Assembly (NCBI GenBank): GCA_044375275.1
Contig: JBILMZ010000003.1
Span: 1-49,940, forward strand
From: SZUA-430 sp044375275
GTDB lineage: Bacteria; Pseudomonadota; Alphaproteobacteria; Micropepsales; Micropepsaceae
Direction of reading: 5' to 3'
Length of the DNA: 49,940 nt
The translations under genes were made by a program, and so were the position numbers. The notes under the pieces were generated by a model. That model was not told the DNA's origin. It made no database searches and was given only the letters and a program-made list of their open reading frames with translations. Position 1 is the stretch's first letter. Every line of letters starts with the position of its first letter. Positions 16,482 to 26,500 of the stretch are shown here, piece after piece.

Positions 16482-17054
16482 TCAGGGAGTTGATCCCGTT
16501 TCTTTTTTCTCGCCATCAGTTTTTGGCTGTGAGCCGGGCGTCGGCAGCTTTGGCGACTTCGCGGGAACAAAAATTCCGGTGACACGACCATCCGGGCCAC
16601 CACCCTGAAGGTCAGCTTTTCCGGTGGCGAGGTTAACCACGAGTGAAGAGCCCTGCATCGCATTAGGACCTTTCACAAGCGTCACCTTGCCTGAAAGCTT
16701 CACCACGCGTTGCGAGATATCATACACGGCAGAGCCACCCGTTGCCTCGCCTTGAGGTGAGGAAAGGATTACGCCACCATTCGCTTGAATATGCTCGATA
16801 TTGCCATTGGCAACCTTGATGGCAAGCGTATCGGAGCGAAGTATGAGCTTGCCCTGCATTACGCGCACATTGCCGGCATAGGTTGCCGTTTCGGCATTCA
16901 TGTCCGCGGTCGTTGAGTCCGCAGTGATCGAAATCTCCTGGTCGCTGTCGCGCCCCATGCCTGAAAACGGATTGGGAACGCCTTGGGCCGCAGCCACCGA
17001 GGCCAGCAGTGAAGTCGTCAGCAGGGAGCCGGTGATGGTTGTTGTCGCTTTCAC
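16482..17054 (-). CDS. lptA: LPS transport periplasmic protein LptA
   Basis: Periplasmic beta-jellyroll bridge that passes LPS from LptC to the outer-membrane LptDE. It is 190 residues with a signal peptide at about 1-23 (cleavage near VAAAQG). The OstA-like core is ISITADSTTADMNAETATYAGNV, VMQGKLILRSDTLAI, then VKLSGKVTLVKG. The C-terminal tail is Pro/Gly/Lys-rich. It starts 2 bases after the lptC stop. Confidence 0.93.
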   Translation of the reverse strand: MKATTTITGSLLTTSLLASVAAAQGVPNPFSGMGRDSDQEISITADSTTADMNAETATYAGNVRVMQGKLILRSDTLAIKVANGNIEHIQANGGVILSSPQGEATGGSAVYDISQRVVKLSGKVTLVKGPNAMQGSSLVVNLATGKADLQGGGPDGRVTGIFVPAKSPKLPTPGSQPKTDGEKKETGSTP

Positions 17055-17056
17055 GC

Positions 17057-17884
17057 CTAGTTCGCCTTCTTCTTGGGGGTTGCGGCCGGGCCGGCGGGTT
17101 GTGCGGGAACCTCTGTCACGTCTTCGGCAACAGGTTCGGCATTGCCCTCCGGGTTGGAAGTGGCCGCAGCTTTGGCCTCGCCCTTCCTGGCAGCCGGAAA
17201 GTACTTGGTTGTGACGCCACCCATGAACTTGATTATACCCGCTTCCTTGAGCCCTTCAAAGCGATCAGCCGTGATGACCCCAAGCGGGCCCTGACATTTG
17301 ATGGCCGATGTGCCTTTCAGCACACCGGCGCCAAAATCATAACGGGCGGAGTCAGTGTGGCACTCATAGCCGCGGTCCGAATGGATGTTGATGGTCTTGT
17401 TCAGGTCCAGCGTCTTGCCCTCGACGTCCAGGACGCCTTCCATCGCGCCGACCTGCAGCCAGCTCTTGTCCTGCATGGTGATGTCGGCATTGACGTCTTC
17501 GATCGTCATTTTGCGGGCCTTGCCGGGTTCGATCGAAGCGCCTTTGGCCGTGACAGTGAAGGGTTGGCCGCGACCATCCGTGCCAGTCAGGCGGGGGCTG
17601 ACCAGCGCTCGATCCTGCGCGAGCTCCTTCATGTCCTGAGGCGTTATTTTGATGGTCTCGTTGCGGCCGTTTGTTGAGTACATGACCACCATCACGACCA
17701 GGCTGACTGCGATGATCGGCAGCATGACCTTCATGATGCGCACGAAGCGGGAATAGCTGACGGTTGAGTCGGCGCGCTGGCGTGACCGGACTTCCCAACT
17801 GTCGAGGCGCGAGCGCTGCGGAACGTCCTGTTCCCCTGCGGGTACGAGGCGTCCGGTTTCCGGGTCCTGAATGAATCGCGCCAT
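17057..17884 (-). CDS. lptC: LPS export protein LptC
   Basis: Bitopic inner-membrane protein that receives LPS from LptBFG. A cytoplasmic N-terminal stretch of about 50 residues, a single membrane helix (about 51-68, MKVMLPIIAVSLVVMVVMY) and an LptC/OstA-like periplasmic domain are visible (SPRLTGTDGRGQPFTVTAKGA; KMTIEDVNADITM; LKGTSAIKCQGPLGVITADR). At 275 residues it is longer than the enterobacterial protein, through the N-terminal stretch and an Ala/Pro/Glu-rich tail after about 235. Both extensions are usual in Alphaproteobacteria. It lies 26 bases downstream of kdsD. Confidence 0.9.
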   Translation of the reverse strand: MARFIQDPETGRLVPAGEQDVPQRSRLDSWEVRSRQRADSTVSYSRFVRIMKVMLPIIAVSLVVMVVMYSTNGRNETIKITPQDMKELAQDRALVSPRLTGTDGRGQPFTVTAKGASIEPGKARKMTIEDVNADITMQDKSWLQVGAMEGVLDVEGKTLDLNKTINIHSDRGYECHTDSARYDFGAGVLKGTSAIKCQGPLGVITADRFEGLKEAGIIKFMGGVTTKYFPAARKGEAKAAATSNPEGNAEPVAEDVTEVPAQPAGPAATPKKKAN

Positions 17885-17910
17885 GCGTTCTGGTTTTTCC
17901 TGCCGCTCGC

Positions 17911-18930
17911 TCAGGCGACGCCGGCGCGCAGGCAGTCATGGACATGAACGATGCCCACGGGTCGCGCACTGGCTTTTCCTGCATCTTCGTCGCCAACGAC
18001 GAACAGGCAGGTGACGGGAATGGCATGCTGGTTCATCAGGCGCAGGGCCTCGGCCCCAAGCGCACCCGAACGGATCAGGCGCGGCCTGGTGGTCATGACT
18101 TCGGCAGCCTTGCGCTTCAGAAGTTCCCCCTGCATGTGCCGCCGCAAGTCGCCATCCGTGATAACGCCCAGCAGCATGCCGGAAGCATCGACGACGCCCG
18201 CGCAGCCAAACCGCTTCGAAGTCATTTCAAGCAGTACGTCGCTCATGGCCGCGTTGTCAGAGACAAGCGGCAACTCACTTCCGGTATGCATGATGTCGAC
18301 AACACGGACCAGCTTGCGCCCGAGCGAGCCACCCGGGTGAAGGGCGCGGTAGTCATCAGGCGTAAAGCCGCGACGCTTCATCAACGCAACCGCGAGCGCA
18401 TCGCCGAGCGCGAGCGTCATTGTCGTGGACGTGGTTGGCGCGAGACCCATGGGGCAGGCCTCTGGCGCGGCTGGCAGGATCAAAGGAACATCTGCGTGCT
18501 GCGCCAGCGGTGACTCGGCGCCGCTCGTGATGGCAATCATCGGAATGCCCGCACGCCGCGTGTATTCGATGATGTCAGTCAGTTCCTGGGTCTTGCCCGA
18601 GTTCGACAGCAGCACCGCCGCGTCCTTGCGGGTCACAAATCCGAGGTCGCCATGGCTGGCCTCTCCGGGATGCACGAACTGGGACGGCGTTCCGGTTGAT
18701 GCAAGCGTCGCAGCAATCTTTGCACCGACGAGGCCACTCTTGCCCATGCCGGAAACAATGACGCGGCCTTCCACGCCCATGATGATGTCGACAGCCTTCG
18801 TGAACCTGTGGTCCAGAGCCCGGGCGAGCGCAGCAAGCGCGTCACCCTCCACCGACAGCACGCGACGCGCCGCCTCGAGGTCGGCAACTGTCTTTTCGGC
18901 GACTGAAATCTCACTGTGTGCGGCTGTCAT
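17911..18930 (-). CDS. kdsD: D-arabinose-5-phosphate isomerase KdsD/KpsF
   Basis: Interconverts ribulose-5-phosphate and arabinose-5-phosphate, the first step to Kdo for the LPS inner core. It is 339 residues. The SIS domain covers about 45-180 (GMGKSGLVGAKIA; STGTPSQFVHPGEASHGDLG; LLSNSGKTQELTDII). The AVALMKRRGFTPDDYRALHPGGSLG block is typical. Two CBS domains fill about 210-335. Heading the lptC-lptA-lptB run ties Kdo synthesis to LPS export. Confidence 0.96.
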   Translation of the reverse strand: MTAAHSEISVAEKTVADLEAARRVLSVEGDALAALARALDHRFTKAVDIIMGVEGRVIVSGMGKSGLVGAKIAATLASTGTPSQFVHPGEASHGDLGFVTRKDAAVLLSNSGKTQELTDIIEYTRRAGIPMIAITSGAESPLAQHADVPLILPAAPEACPMGLAPTTSTTMTLALGDALAVALMKRRGFTPDDYRALHPGGSLGRKLVRVVDIMHTGSELPLVSDNAAMSDVLLEMTSKRFGCAGVVDASGMLLGVITDGDLRRHMQGELLKRKAAEVMTTRPRLIRSGALGAEALRLMNQHAIPVTCLFVVGDEDAGKASARPVGIVHVHDCLRAGVA

Positions 18931-19164
18931 CGGAACTACTCGTCAAAAGCCCATCGTCCCCACGTTTCGCGCGGCGATAAGGCGCAAAAATGGCGCCGGA
19001 GCGCGAAAAACGATGCGTGGGCAGTATGGGCTTTCGGGCTAGCGGAATCAAGCAATTGACCATGAAGCGCTTGTAAGAACTCACCCCAAAAGGAGGCGGA
19101 AATCGGCCGGTTTCCGGCTTGATACCCAAACGGGCAACAAGATGCCGCTTCGTGCAGCAGTCTT

Positions 19165-19782
19165 TCAGGCTGAATGCGAGAAGATATCTTCTTCCGACCA
19201 GCCGTTCAGGTCGAGGGTCGCGCGCGTGCCGATGAACTCGAAGCACTTGAGGGCGAGGTCGAGCCGCCCCTCACGAACCAGCATCGATTCGAGCGTGTTT
19301 TTGAGTTTGTGAAGATGAAGAACGTCCGACGCAGCATACGCGAGCTGCGCATCGCTGAGCTTGGCGGCTCCCCAGTCCGAACTCTGCTGCTGCTTCGACA
19401 GGTCCACGTCGAGCAACTCCTTCACCAGGTCCTTCAGGCCATGCTTGTCCGTGTAGGTACGCACCAGTCTGGAAGCAAGCTTGGTGCACCACACGGGAGA
19501 CGTGGAAACATTCAGATACCGCTGGAAAACAGCCACGTCGAAGCGGGCGTAGTGAAAGATCTTCACGACATCCGGATCTTCCAGAAGGCGGACGAGATTG
19601 GGTGCCTTGTAGGTCTTGCGGTCAAAGCGAACGACATGGCAGTGCCCGTCGCCACCCGACAGCTGGGCGAGGCACAGCGCGTCACGCAGCGGGTTGAGAC
19701 CGAGTGTTTCAGTGTCGATTGCGACGCTCTTGCCGAAGTCAACGCCGCCGGGCAGGTCGCCCTCGTGAAAATGAATCTTCAT
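19165..19782 (-). CDS. rnd: Ribonuclease D-type 3'-5' exonuclease
   Basis: DEDDy-family exoribonuclease of 205 residues. ExoI motif IDTETLGL carries Asp23 and Glu25. ExoII is FHYARFDVAVFQ, and ExoIII lies in YAASDVLHLHKL, with the Tyr and Asp in place. The protein has only the exonuclease domain and lacks the HRDC repeats of E. coli RNase D, as is common for short alphaproteobacterial forms. It lies directly downstream of tRNA-Leu on the same strand, so it may be expressed with that transcript. Confidence 0.93.
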   Translation of the reverse strand: MKIHFHEGDLPGGVDFGKSVAIDTETLGLNPLRDALCLAQLSGGDGHCHVVRFDRKTYKAPNLVRLLEDPDVVKIFHYARFDVAVFQRYLNVSTSPVWCTKLASRLVRTYTDKHGLKDLVKELLDVDLSKQQQSSDWGAAKLSDAQLAYAASDVLHLHKLKNTLESMLVREGRLDLALKCFEFIGTRATLDLNGWSEEDIFSHSA

Positions 19783-19822
19783 GCGGACGTTTTCCGGGGA
19801 AAATCAGTTCAGTTCAGTTGAA

Positions 19823-19907
19823 TGGTGCCCAGAAGAGGACTCGAACCTCCACACCTTGCAGTACTAGTACCTGAAACTAGCGCGTCTACCAATTCCGCCA
19901 TCTGGGC
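19823..19907 (-). tRNA. tRNA-Leu (anticodon CAG)
   Basis: An 85-base gene including an encoded 3' CCA. Read on the minus strand: acceptor GCCCAGA pairs with TCTGGGC, the D-arm is GCGGAATTGGTAGACGC, and the anticodon arm is CTAGT-TTCAGGT-ACTAG with anticodon CAG. A short variable arm (TACTGCAAGGTGT) and a T-arm with GGTTCGAGTCC follow. The class II variable arm and the D-arm sequence fit tRNA-Leu. Confidence 0.97.
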
Positions 19908-20048
19908 TTGCAAGAACAGTCAAGGGCGGGAGTGGTATCCGTCGGGACCCGGGTCTGTCAACGGAAACGCAACACAAGTCCCCTTCAAGTATGCCGCGCT
20001 TTTGGCTATCAAGCGCTCCACCACTCCTCGTCTTAAGGAATTCCAACC

Positions 20049-21029
20049 GTGCAGCACCCCTCTTCAGGCAAGCTTGTGACGATTTTTGGCGGTTCCGGCT
20101 TCGTCGGCAAGCAGGTTGTGAGAAGGCTGGCGCGCGATGGATATCGGATCCGGGTCGTAACGAGGCGCCCGAACCAGCATCTCGATCTGAAGCCAATGGG
20201 CGAGGTGGGACAAATTGCTCTGGTTCGGGGCGACGTCCGCAACGCGGCCAGCGTGCGCGAGGCCATCCAGGGTGCATCCTGCGTGGTCAATCTGGTGGGT
20301 ATTCTTCGCCCGGGTGGCGGACAGTCTTTCCAAGGCGCCCATGTTGATGCGCCGGACCTCATCGCCACGGCGAGCGCGAGCCTCGGCGTCGAAACACTGG
20401 TTCAGATGTCCGCGATCGGGGCTGACGTGAACGCCGCTTCGAGCTATGCCCGCAGTCGCGGAGAGGGCGAGGCAGCGACCCGCAAGGCGTTCCCCAATGC
20501 GACGATCCTCCGGCCCTCCATCATATTCGGCAGCGAGGACGGGTTCTTCAATCTCTTCGCGCGCATGATGCGCTGGTCTCGCGGGTTCTTCCCGTCATTC
20601 GGTGGCGGCACCACGCGCTTTCAGCCCGTCTATGTCGGTGACGTTGCTGACGCCGTATCGGTTGCCCTGGCAAGCTCCAGGTGCCGCGGTCGCACCTATG
20701 AGCTGGGTGGGCCGTCCGTATTCACGTTGCAGCAGGTGCTCGAGTTGATCGCAACGGCGACTGGCCGCAAGTTCATTTTTGTGCCGGTACCCTTTTTCAT
20801 GCTGTCCATTGCCGGGGCCATGTTCGGCTGGTTGCCCTTTGCTCCCATCACCTATGATCAGGTGAAGCTGCTGCGCAAGGACAACGTCGTGAAAGGCGGA
20901 CCGGATGCAGGGACAGTTGAAACCCTGGCAGAACTCGGCATCAGCCCCACATCGGCGGAAGCTGTGGTCCCGTCTTATCTCGTCGTTTACAGGCCAACCG
21001 GGCAGTATTTCGAGCGCGAAAGCGTCTGA
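20049..21029 (+). CDS. Complex I NDUFA9-subunit-like NAD(P)-binding protein
   Basis: An atypical short-chain dehydrogenase of 326 residues, similar to the mitochondrial complex I accessory subunit NDUFA9/39 kDa and common in Alphaproteobacteria. The N-terminal nucleotide motif is VTIFGGSGFVGKQVVRRLA (about 10-28). QMSAIGADVNAASSYARSRGEGE replaces a clear YxxxK catalytic motif. Substrate and role in bacteria are uncertain; a link to respiratory complex stability is inferred from the eukaryotic homologue. The start is GTG 20049. It is convergent with uppP, 9 bases apart. Confidence 0.9.
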   Translation: MQHPSSGKLVTIFGGSGFVGKQVVRRLARDGYRIRVVTRRPNQHLDLKPMGEVGQIALVRGDVRNAASVREAIQGASCVVNLVGILRPGGGQSFQGAHVDAPDLIATASASLGVETLVQMSAIGADVNAASSYARSRGEGEAATRKAFPNATILRPSIIFGSEDGFFNLFARMMRWSRGFFPSFGGGTTRFQPVYVGDVADAVSVALASSRCRGRTYELGGPSVFTLQQVLELIATATGRKFIFVPVPFFMLSIAGAMFGWLPFAPITYDQVKLLRKDNVVKGGPDAGTVETLAELGISPTSAEAVVPSYLVVYRPTGQYFERESV

Positions 21030-21038
21030 GCATCGCCT

Positions 21039-21860
21039 TCACGCGAGGATGTATTCCTTCGTGAACAGGTAGCTCAGCATCAGCGTGCCGAGGAAGATCC
21101 GGTACCAGGCAAACACGCCGAAACCGTTGTTCGCAACGAACGACAGGAACATGCGTGCCACGTAAAAGGCGCTGATGAAGGCCACAACGAATCCGATCCC
21201 GAGCACGAGGAAATCTGACTCGTGCAGGTCATTCCAGTGCTTGTAGAGCGAATAGGCTGACGCTCCGAACATTGTCGGGATCGCCAGAAAGAACGAAAAC
21301 TCGGCAGCCGCACTGCGTTCCACCTTCATGAGCAGCGAGCCCATGATCGTCGCCCCCGAGCGCGAGACTCCGGGGATCATCGCCACGCACTGGCAAAGAC
21401 CGATTTTAAAATAGAGCGACAGAGGAAAGTCCTCAACCGAGTAGTACTGGGGAATCTTCACCAGCCGCTCGATGTAGAGGATCGCAAAACCGCCAACGAC
21501 CAGCGACACGGCGACGACGTATTTCGAGAACAGGTACGTCGTGATGAAATCCGACAAAAGGACGCCCAGCAGCGCTGCAGGCAGGAACGCAACGAAAAGA
21601 CCAAACGCAAAGCGTCTGGCATTCTCGTTGAACGGGACCGCCTTGGTGACCTTCCACAGATAGTCGAAATAGATGACGCAGATCGACAGGATGGCGCCGA
21701 ACTGGATGAAGATCTCGAATACGCCGCCAGGCGGAACATCCAGATCCAGCAGTTCGCGGACGAGGATCATGTGCCCGGTCGAGGACACGGGAAGGAACTC
21801 GGTAATGCCTTCCACGAGTGCCAGAATGATGGCGGAGACGATTTTCCAGAGGAGTTCCAT
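21039..21860 (-). CDS. uppP: Undecaprenyl-diphosphatase UppP (BacA)
   Basis: Dephosphorylates undecaprenyl pyrophosphate to recycle the lipid carrier of peptidoglycan and O-antigen. It is a 273-residue multi-pass membrane protein. The family motifs are ALVEGITEFLPVSSTGHMIL near the N-terminus and PGVSRSGATIMGSLL in the middle. I take ATG 21860 (MELLWKIVS) with AGGG upstream, rather than 21878, which has no ribosome-binding site. It is transcribed away from gltD. Confidence 0.96.
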   Translation of the reverse strand: MELLWKIVSAIILALVEGITEFLPVSSTGHMILVRELLDLDVPPGGVFEIFIQFGAILSICVIYFDYLWKVTKAVPFNENARRFAFGLFVAFLPAALLGVLLSDFITTYLFSKYVVAVSLVVGGFAILYIERLVKIPQYYSVEDFPLSLYFKIGLCQCVAMIPGVSRSGATIMGSLLMKVERSAAAEFSFFLAIPTMFGASAYSLYKHWNDLHESDFLVLGIGFVVAFISAFYVARMFLSFVANNGFGVFAWYRIFLGTLMLSYLFTKEYILA

Positions 21861-22067
21861 GGACCCTGCAAAATGCAAATGGGGGGCGAAAAGGGGGCGA
21901 ACCGTACATCAGAGGTGAGGTGCGCACAAATCAGCCGCTTCGTTCTCCGGGATTTTATTATGACCGTTTCGGACATAATGTGGTCCAGCATGGGACGAAA
22001 AAGTACTTCGGGGCGATATTTTTCTGAAAATAAGACAGTAGTACTGCCAAAAAACACAATTTCGCCC

Positions 22068-22095
22068 TTGCGAAGCAATTTTTTGTCCGTATACC
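22068..22095 (+). promoter_or_regulatory. gltD: Candidate sigma-70 promoter for gltD-gltB
   Basis: TTGCGA (-35) and TATACC (-10) are 16 bases apart and sit 35 bases before the gltD ATG. The 270-base gap between uppP and gltD is clearly richer in A+T than its neighbours. It also carries two AGTACT/CAGTAGTACTG palindromes around 22006-22047 that could bind a regulator. Matched by eye. Confidence 0.35.
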
Positions 22096-22130
22096 GCCAT
22101 TTCGCGTCGGAATATTACGGACACCTGACC

Positions 22131-23576
22131 ATGGCCGAGAACAAAATGCTGCGCTTCGTGAGCGTCAGGCGAAACATGCCCGAAAAACGGGCTGCCAGAT
22201 CCAGGGCATCGGATTTCAAGGAAATCTATGCCGAGTACCCGACAGAGGGGGCCAAAGAGCAATCCAGCCGCTGCTCGCAGTGCGGCGTGCCGTTTTGCCA
22301 GGTTAGCTGCCCCCTGCAAAACAACATTCCCGACTGGCTGAAGCTGACCGCCGAAGGCCGGTTGGAAGAGGCCTATGAAGTCTCGCAGGCCACGAACAAC
22401 ATGCCGGAGATCTGCGGCCGCATCTGCCCGCAGGACCGCCTGTGTGAAGGCAGTTGCGTGATCGAACAGTCAGGCCACGGCACCGTGACGATCGGCGCCG
22501 TCGAAAAATACATCACCGACACCGCATGGACGAAGGGTTGGGTGAAACCGATCAGGGTCGGCCGCGATACTGGCCGATCCGTGGGCATCATCGGCGCTGG
22601 CCCCGCAGGTCTTGCAGCAGCCGAACAGCTGCGCATGAAGGGGCACGCCGTGACGATCTATGATCGCTACGACCGGGCCGGCGGCCTCCTGATGTATGGC
22701 ATTCCGAACTTCAAACTCGAAAAGGAAGTGGTCACCCGCCGCATCGAGCGTCTCGAGCAGGCCGGCGTGCAGCTCCAGTTGAACACGGATGTTGGCAAGA
22801 AGCTGCCGCTCGCGAAGCTGCGCAAGCAGCACAACGCGATCCTCATTGCCACGGGGGTCTACAAGGCACGCTCCATGGCGGCGCCTGGCACCGGACTGCA
22901 GGGGATCATTCCGGCACTCTCTTACCTGACGGTCTCGAACCGGGTTTGCCTCGGCGAGAAGGTGAAGGCGTTCGACGATGGCAGCATGAACGCGAAGGGC
23001 AAGAATGTCGTGGTGATTGGCGGTGGTGACACGGCCATGGATTGCGTGCGCACGGCAGTGCGCCAGCATGCGAAGTCCGTGACATGCCTCTATCGGCGGG
23101 ATCGTGAAAACATGCCTGGTTCGTTGCGCGAAGTGGGGCACGCCGAGGAGGAGGGTGTTGTCTTTTCATGGCTGGCAGCGCCCAAGGCGTTTCAGGGCGA
23201 CAAATCGGTGTCAGCCGTTCGCTCGATCCGCATGCGCCTGTCGTCACCCGATGGCAGCGGACGCCAGGCGCCGGAAGAAGTCCCGGGAAGTGAATTCAAC
23301 TTGCCCGCCGACCTTGTCATCATGGCGCTCGGCTTCGATCCGGAAGACCTCAATGGTGCCTTCGGCGAAAGCGACCTCGCCATCAGCAAGTGGGGAACGC
23401 TGACGATCGACCAGCGCACCATGATGACGTCGCTGCCGGGCGTCTTCGCTGCAGGCGACATCGTGCGAGGCGCGTCGCTGGTGGTCTGGGCCATCAAGGA
23501 TGGTCGTGACGCTGCTGACGCAATGCACACTTTTCTCGAAGCCGGCGCGCAGGTCGCGCGGACCGCAGCGGAGTAA
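22131..23576 (+). CDS. gltD: Glutamate synthase (NADPH) small subunit GltD
   Basis: FAD subunit that passes electrons from NADPH to the large subunit, 481 residues. The N-terminal Fe-S cysteines are in CSQCGVPFCQVSC and in CGRICPQDRLCEGSC. The FAD-binding loop is GIIGAGPAGLAAAEQL, and the NADPH-binding loop is VVIGGGDTAMDCVR. The frame is open 120 codons further upstream, but ATG 22131 (MAENKMLRFV) is where family homology begins. gltB starts 4 bases after the stop. Confidence 0.96.
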   Translation: MAENKMLRFVSVRRNMPEKRAARSRASDFKEIYAEYPTEGAKEQSSRCSQCGVPFCQVSCPLQNNIPDWLKLTAEGRLEEAYEVSQATNNMPEICGRICPQDRLCEGSCVIEQSGHGTVTIGAVEKYITDTAWTKGWVKPIRVGRDTGRSVGIIGAGPAGLAAAEQLRMKGHAVTIYDRYDRAGGLLMYGIPNFKLEKEVVTRRIERLEQAGVQLQLNTDVGKKLPLAKLRKQHNAILIATGVYKARSMAAPGTGLQGIIPALSYLTVSNRVCLGEKVKAFDDGSMNAKGKNVVVIGGGDTAMDCVRTAVRQHAKSVTCLYRRDRENMPGSLREVGHAEEEGVVFSWLAAPKAFQGDKSVSAVRSIRMRLSSPDGSGRQAPEEVPGSEFNLPADLVIMALGFDPEDLNGAFGESDLAISKWGTLTIDQRTMMTSLPGVFAAGDIVRGASLVVWAIKDGRDAADAMHTFLEAGAQVARTAAE

Positions 23577-23580
23577 CACC

Positions 23581-26500
23581 ATGACCGAGACCATCCACGA
23601 AGAGATCGCACGGTACCGCGAGAACGCCCGCCACCTGGAAGAAAACCACAGCTATTCGCCGGACCAGGAGCGCGACGCGTGCGGCGTTGGTCTGGTGGCG
23701 GCAATCGACGGCAAGCCGCGCCGCGAAATCGTCCTTCATGCGATCAATGCGCTCAAGTGCGTTTGGCACCGCGGCGCCGTCGACGCCGATGGCAAGACCG
23801 GGGATGGTGCAGGCTTGCACATCCAGGTGCCGCAGGAGTTTTTCGCCGACGAAGTCCGCCTGACGGGCCATCCGCTGCAGTCCGGGCGTATCGGCATCGG
23901 CATGATCTTCCTGCCGCGCACGGATTATGCCGCGCAGGAAACATGCCGCACGATCGTCGAGGCCGAGATCCTCCGCTTCGGTTACTACATCTATGGCTGG
24001 CGTCAGGTGCCGGTGGACATTTCCGTCATCGGCGAAAAGGCCAATGCGACGCGGCCGGAAATCGAACAGATCATGTTCGATACCGGCGCAAAGAAGAATG
24101 TGGAGGAGGTCGAGCGCGATCTCTTCATCATCCGTCGCCGCATTGAAACGCAGGTGCGCCGCGCATCCATTCCGAATTTCTACGTGTGTTCGCTCTCGAC
24201 GCGCTCGCTGATCTACAAGGGAATGTTCCTGGCCGAGCAATTGTCGGTCTTCTATCCCGACCTGCTCGATCCGCGCTTCGTGTCGCCGATGGCGATATTC
24301 CACCAGCGCTATTCCACCAACACGTTTCCAACCTGGTACCTCGCGCATCCCTTCCGGATGCTCGCCCACAACGGAGAGATCAACACCGTCAAGGGCAACA
24401 TCAACTGGATGAAGAGCCATGAAGTGCGCATGGCGAACGAGTCCTTCGGTGATTACCAGGAAGACATCAAGCCCATCATCCAGCCCGGATCATCGGATTC
24501 CGCAGCATTGGATGCCGTGTTCGAGGTCCTGTGCCGCGCAGGCCGGTCGGCGCCGATGGCAAAGACGCTGCTCATCCCGGAGGCCTGGTCAAAGCACCAG
24601 GCATCAATGCCGGAGTCGCACCGTGCGATGTACCAGTATGCCAATGCCGTCATGGAGCCATGGGACGGACCGGCTGCGCTGGCGGTCACTGACGGTCGCT
24701 GGGTCGTGGCTGGCCTTGATCGAAATGGCCTGAGACCGCTCAGATACTCCATCACCCGGGACGGGTTGCTGTTCGTCGGATCCGAAACAGGCATGGTCGT
24801 CCTGCCGGAGCCCAGCATCGCAAAGAAAGGTCGCGTCGGGCCGGGACAGATGATCTGCGTCGACCTGGAGCGGGGCAAGTTCTACGACGACCGCTCGATC
24901 AAGGACGAACTCGCCGCGTCCGAGAAATTCGAGGACTGGACGAAGAACATCGTGGAACTCGATCCCATCATCGGACCGGGACCTGAACCACTTATGCTGG
25001 AGGACCGTTCGGAACTGCGCCGGCGTCAGCTGGCAGCGGCCATCTCGATGGAAGACCTCGAGATGGTGCTGCACCCCATGGTGGAGGACAGCAAGGAGCC
25101 GGTCGGTTCCATGGGCGACGACACGCCGTTGGCTGTTCTGTCGCAACAGTACCGCCCATTGTCGCACTATTTCCGCCAGAACTTCAGCCAGGTCACCAAT
25201 CCGCCGATCGACAGCCTGCGCGAAGATCGCGTCATGAGCCTGCGCACGCGGTTCAAGAACCTCGGCAACGTTCTGGCACAGAACAAGACCCAGCTCGAAG
25301 TGTTCACGCTCGAGAGCCCGGTCATTTCAACCGGCATGTATGACCGCATGAAGGAGCACCTCAAGGACCGCTTCTTCGAGATCGACTGCACATTCGATGT
25401 CCGCGACGGGAAGGCCGAGGAAGGCGCCCTCAAGGCAGCACTCGACAAGATCTGCGCGCAGGCCGAGGAAGCAGTCCGCAGCGGCTATGCCCACCTGATC
25501 CTCACGGATGAACGCGTTGGTCCCACGGTAGCAGCGATTCCGATGATCCTCGCCACCGGCGCCGTGCACTCGCACCTTGTCCGCACGCAGCTCAGGACAT
25601 TCACGTCGCTGAATGTGCGTTCGGCAGAGTGCGTCGATACGCATTACTTCGCGGTTCTGATTGGCGTTGGTGCGACGACCGTCAACGCCTGGCTGGCACA
25701 GGAATGCATCGCCGACCGGCATGCCCGCGGCCTGTTCGGCAGCAGGCGGCTGGGAGAGTGCGTGAAGAGCTACATGGACAGCGTCAGTGCCGGCTTGCTC
25801 AAGATCATCTCGAAGATGGGCATCTCGGTGATCTCGTCCTATCGCGGCGGTTACAATTTTGAAGCCGTGGGTCTGTCCCGCTCGATGGTGGCCGAGTACT
25901 TCCCGGGCATGCCATCCCGCATTTCGGGCATCGGTCTGGCCGGGATCCAGAAGCGCATCTGCAGGCAGCATGCCAAAGCGTTCACTGAGGAAGTGGCGGC
26001 ACTTCCCATTGGCGGGCTCTATCGGTATCGCTCCGGCGGGGAAACGCATGCGCATTCGGCAGAATCCATTCACCTGCTGCAGTCAGCCGTGACGCTGGAA
26101 AGCCGTTCGACCTTCCGGAAGTACACGGACAACATTCGCAAGTCACCGCCGACAAGCCTGCGTCACCTGATGGATTTCAGGCCGCGGGACCGCACGCCGA
26201 TACCAGCCGAAGACGTCGAGTCGATCACGGAGATATCGAAGCGCTTCGTGACGCCCGGCATGTCCCTTGGCGCACTGTCCCCGGAAGCCCATGGCACGCT
26301 GAACATCGCCATGAACCGGATCGGCGCGAAGTCGGACTCGGGCGAGGGAGGCGAAGATCCTGCGCGCTTCAAGCCCCGGCCCAACGGTGACAACGCAAAC
26401 TCGGCTATCAAGCAGATCGCCTCCGGGCGCTTCGGTGTCACGGCGGAGTATCTGAACCAGTGCCGCGAAATCGAGATCAAGGTCGCCCAGGGCGCAAAGC

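Noticed and set aside
19804..19820. CAGTT repeated three times just 3' of tRNA-Leu
   Set aside because: Three short tandem units can arise by slippage. There is no integrase or second att-like copy to suggest an integration site.
21771..22130. A 120-codon extension of the gltD frame upstream
   Set aside because: It crosses the divergent uppP start and an AT-rich gap, and family homology begins at 22131.
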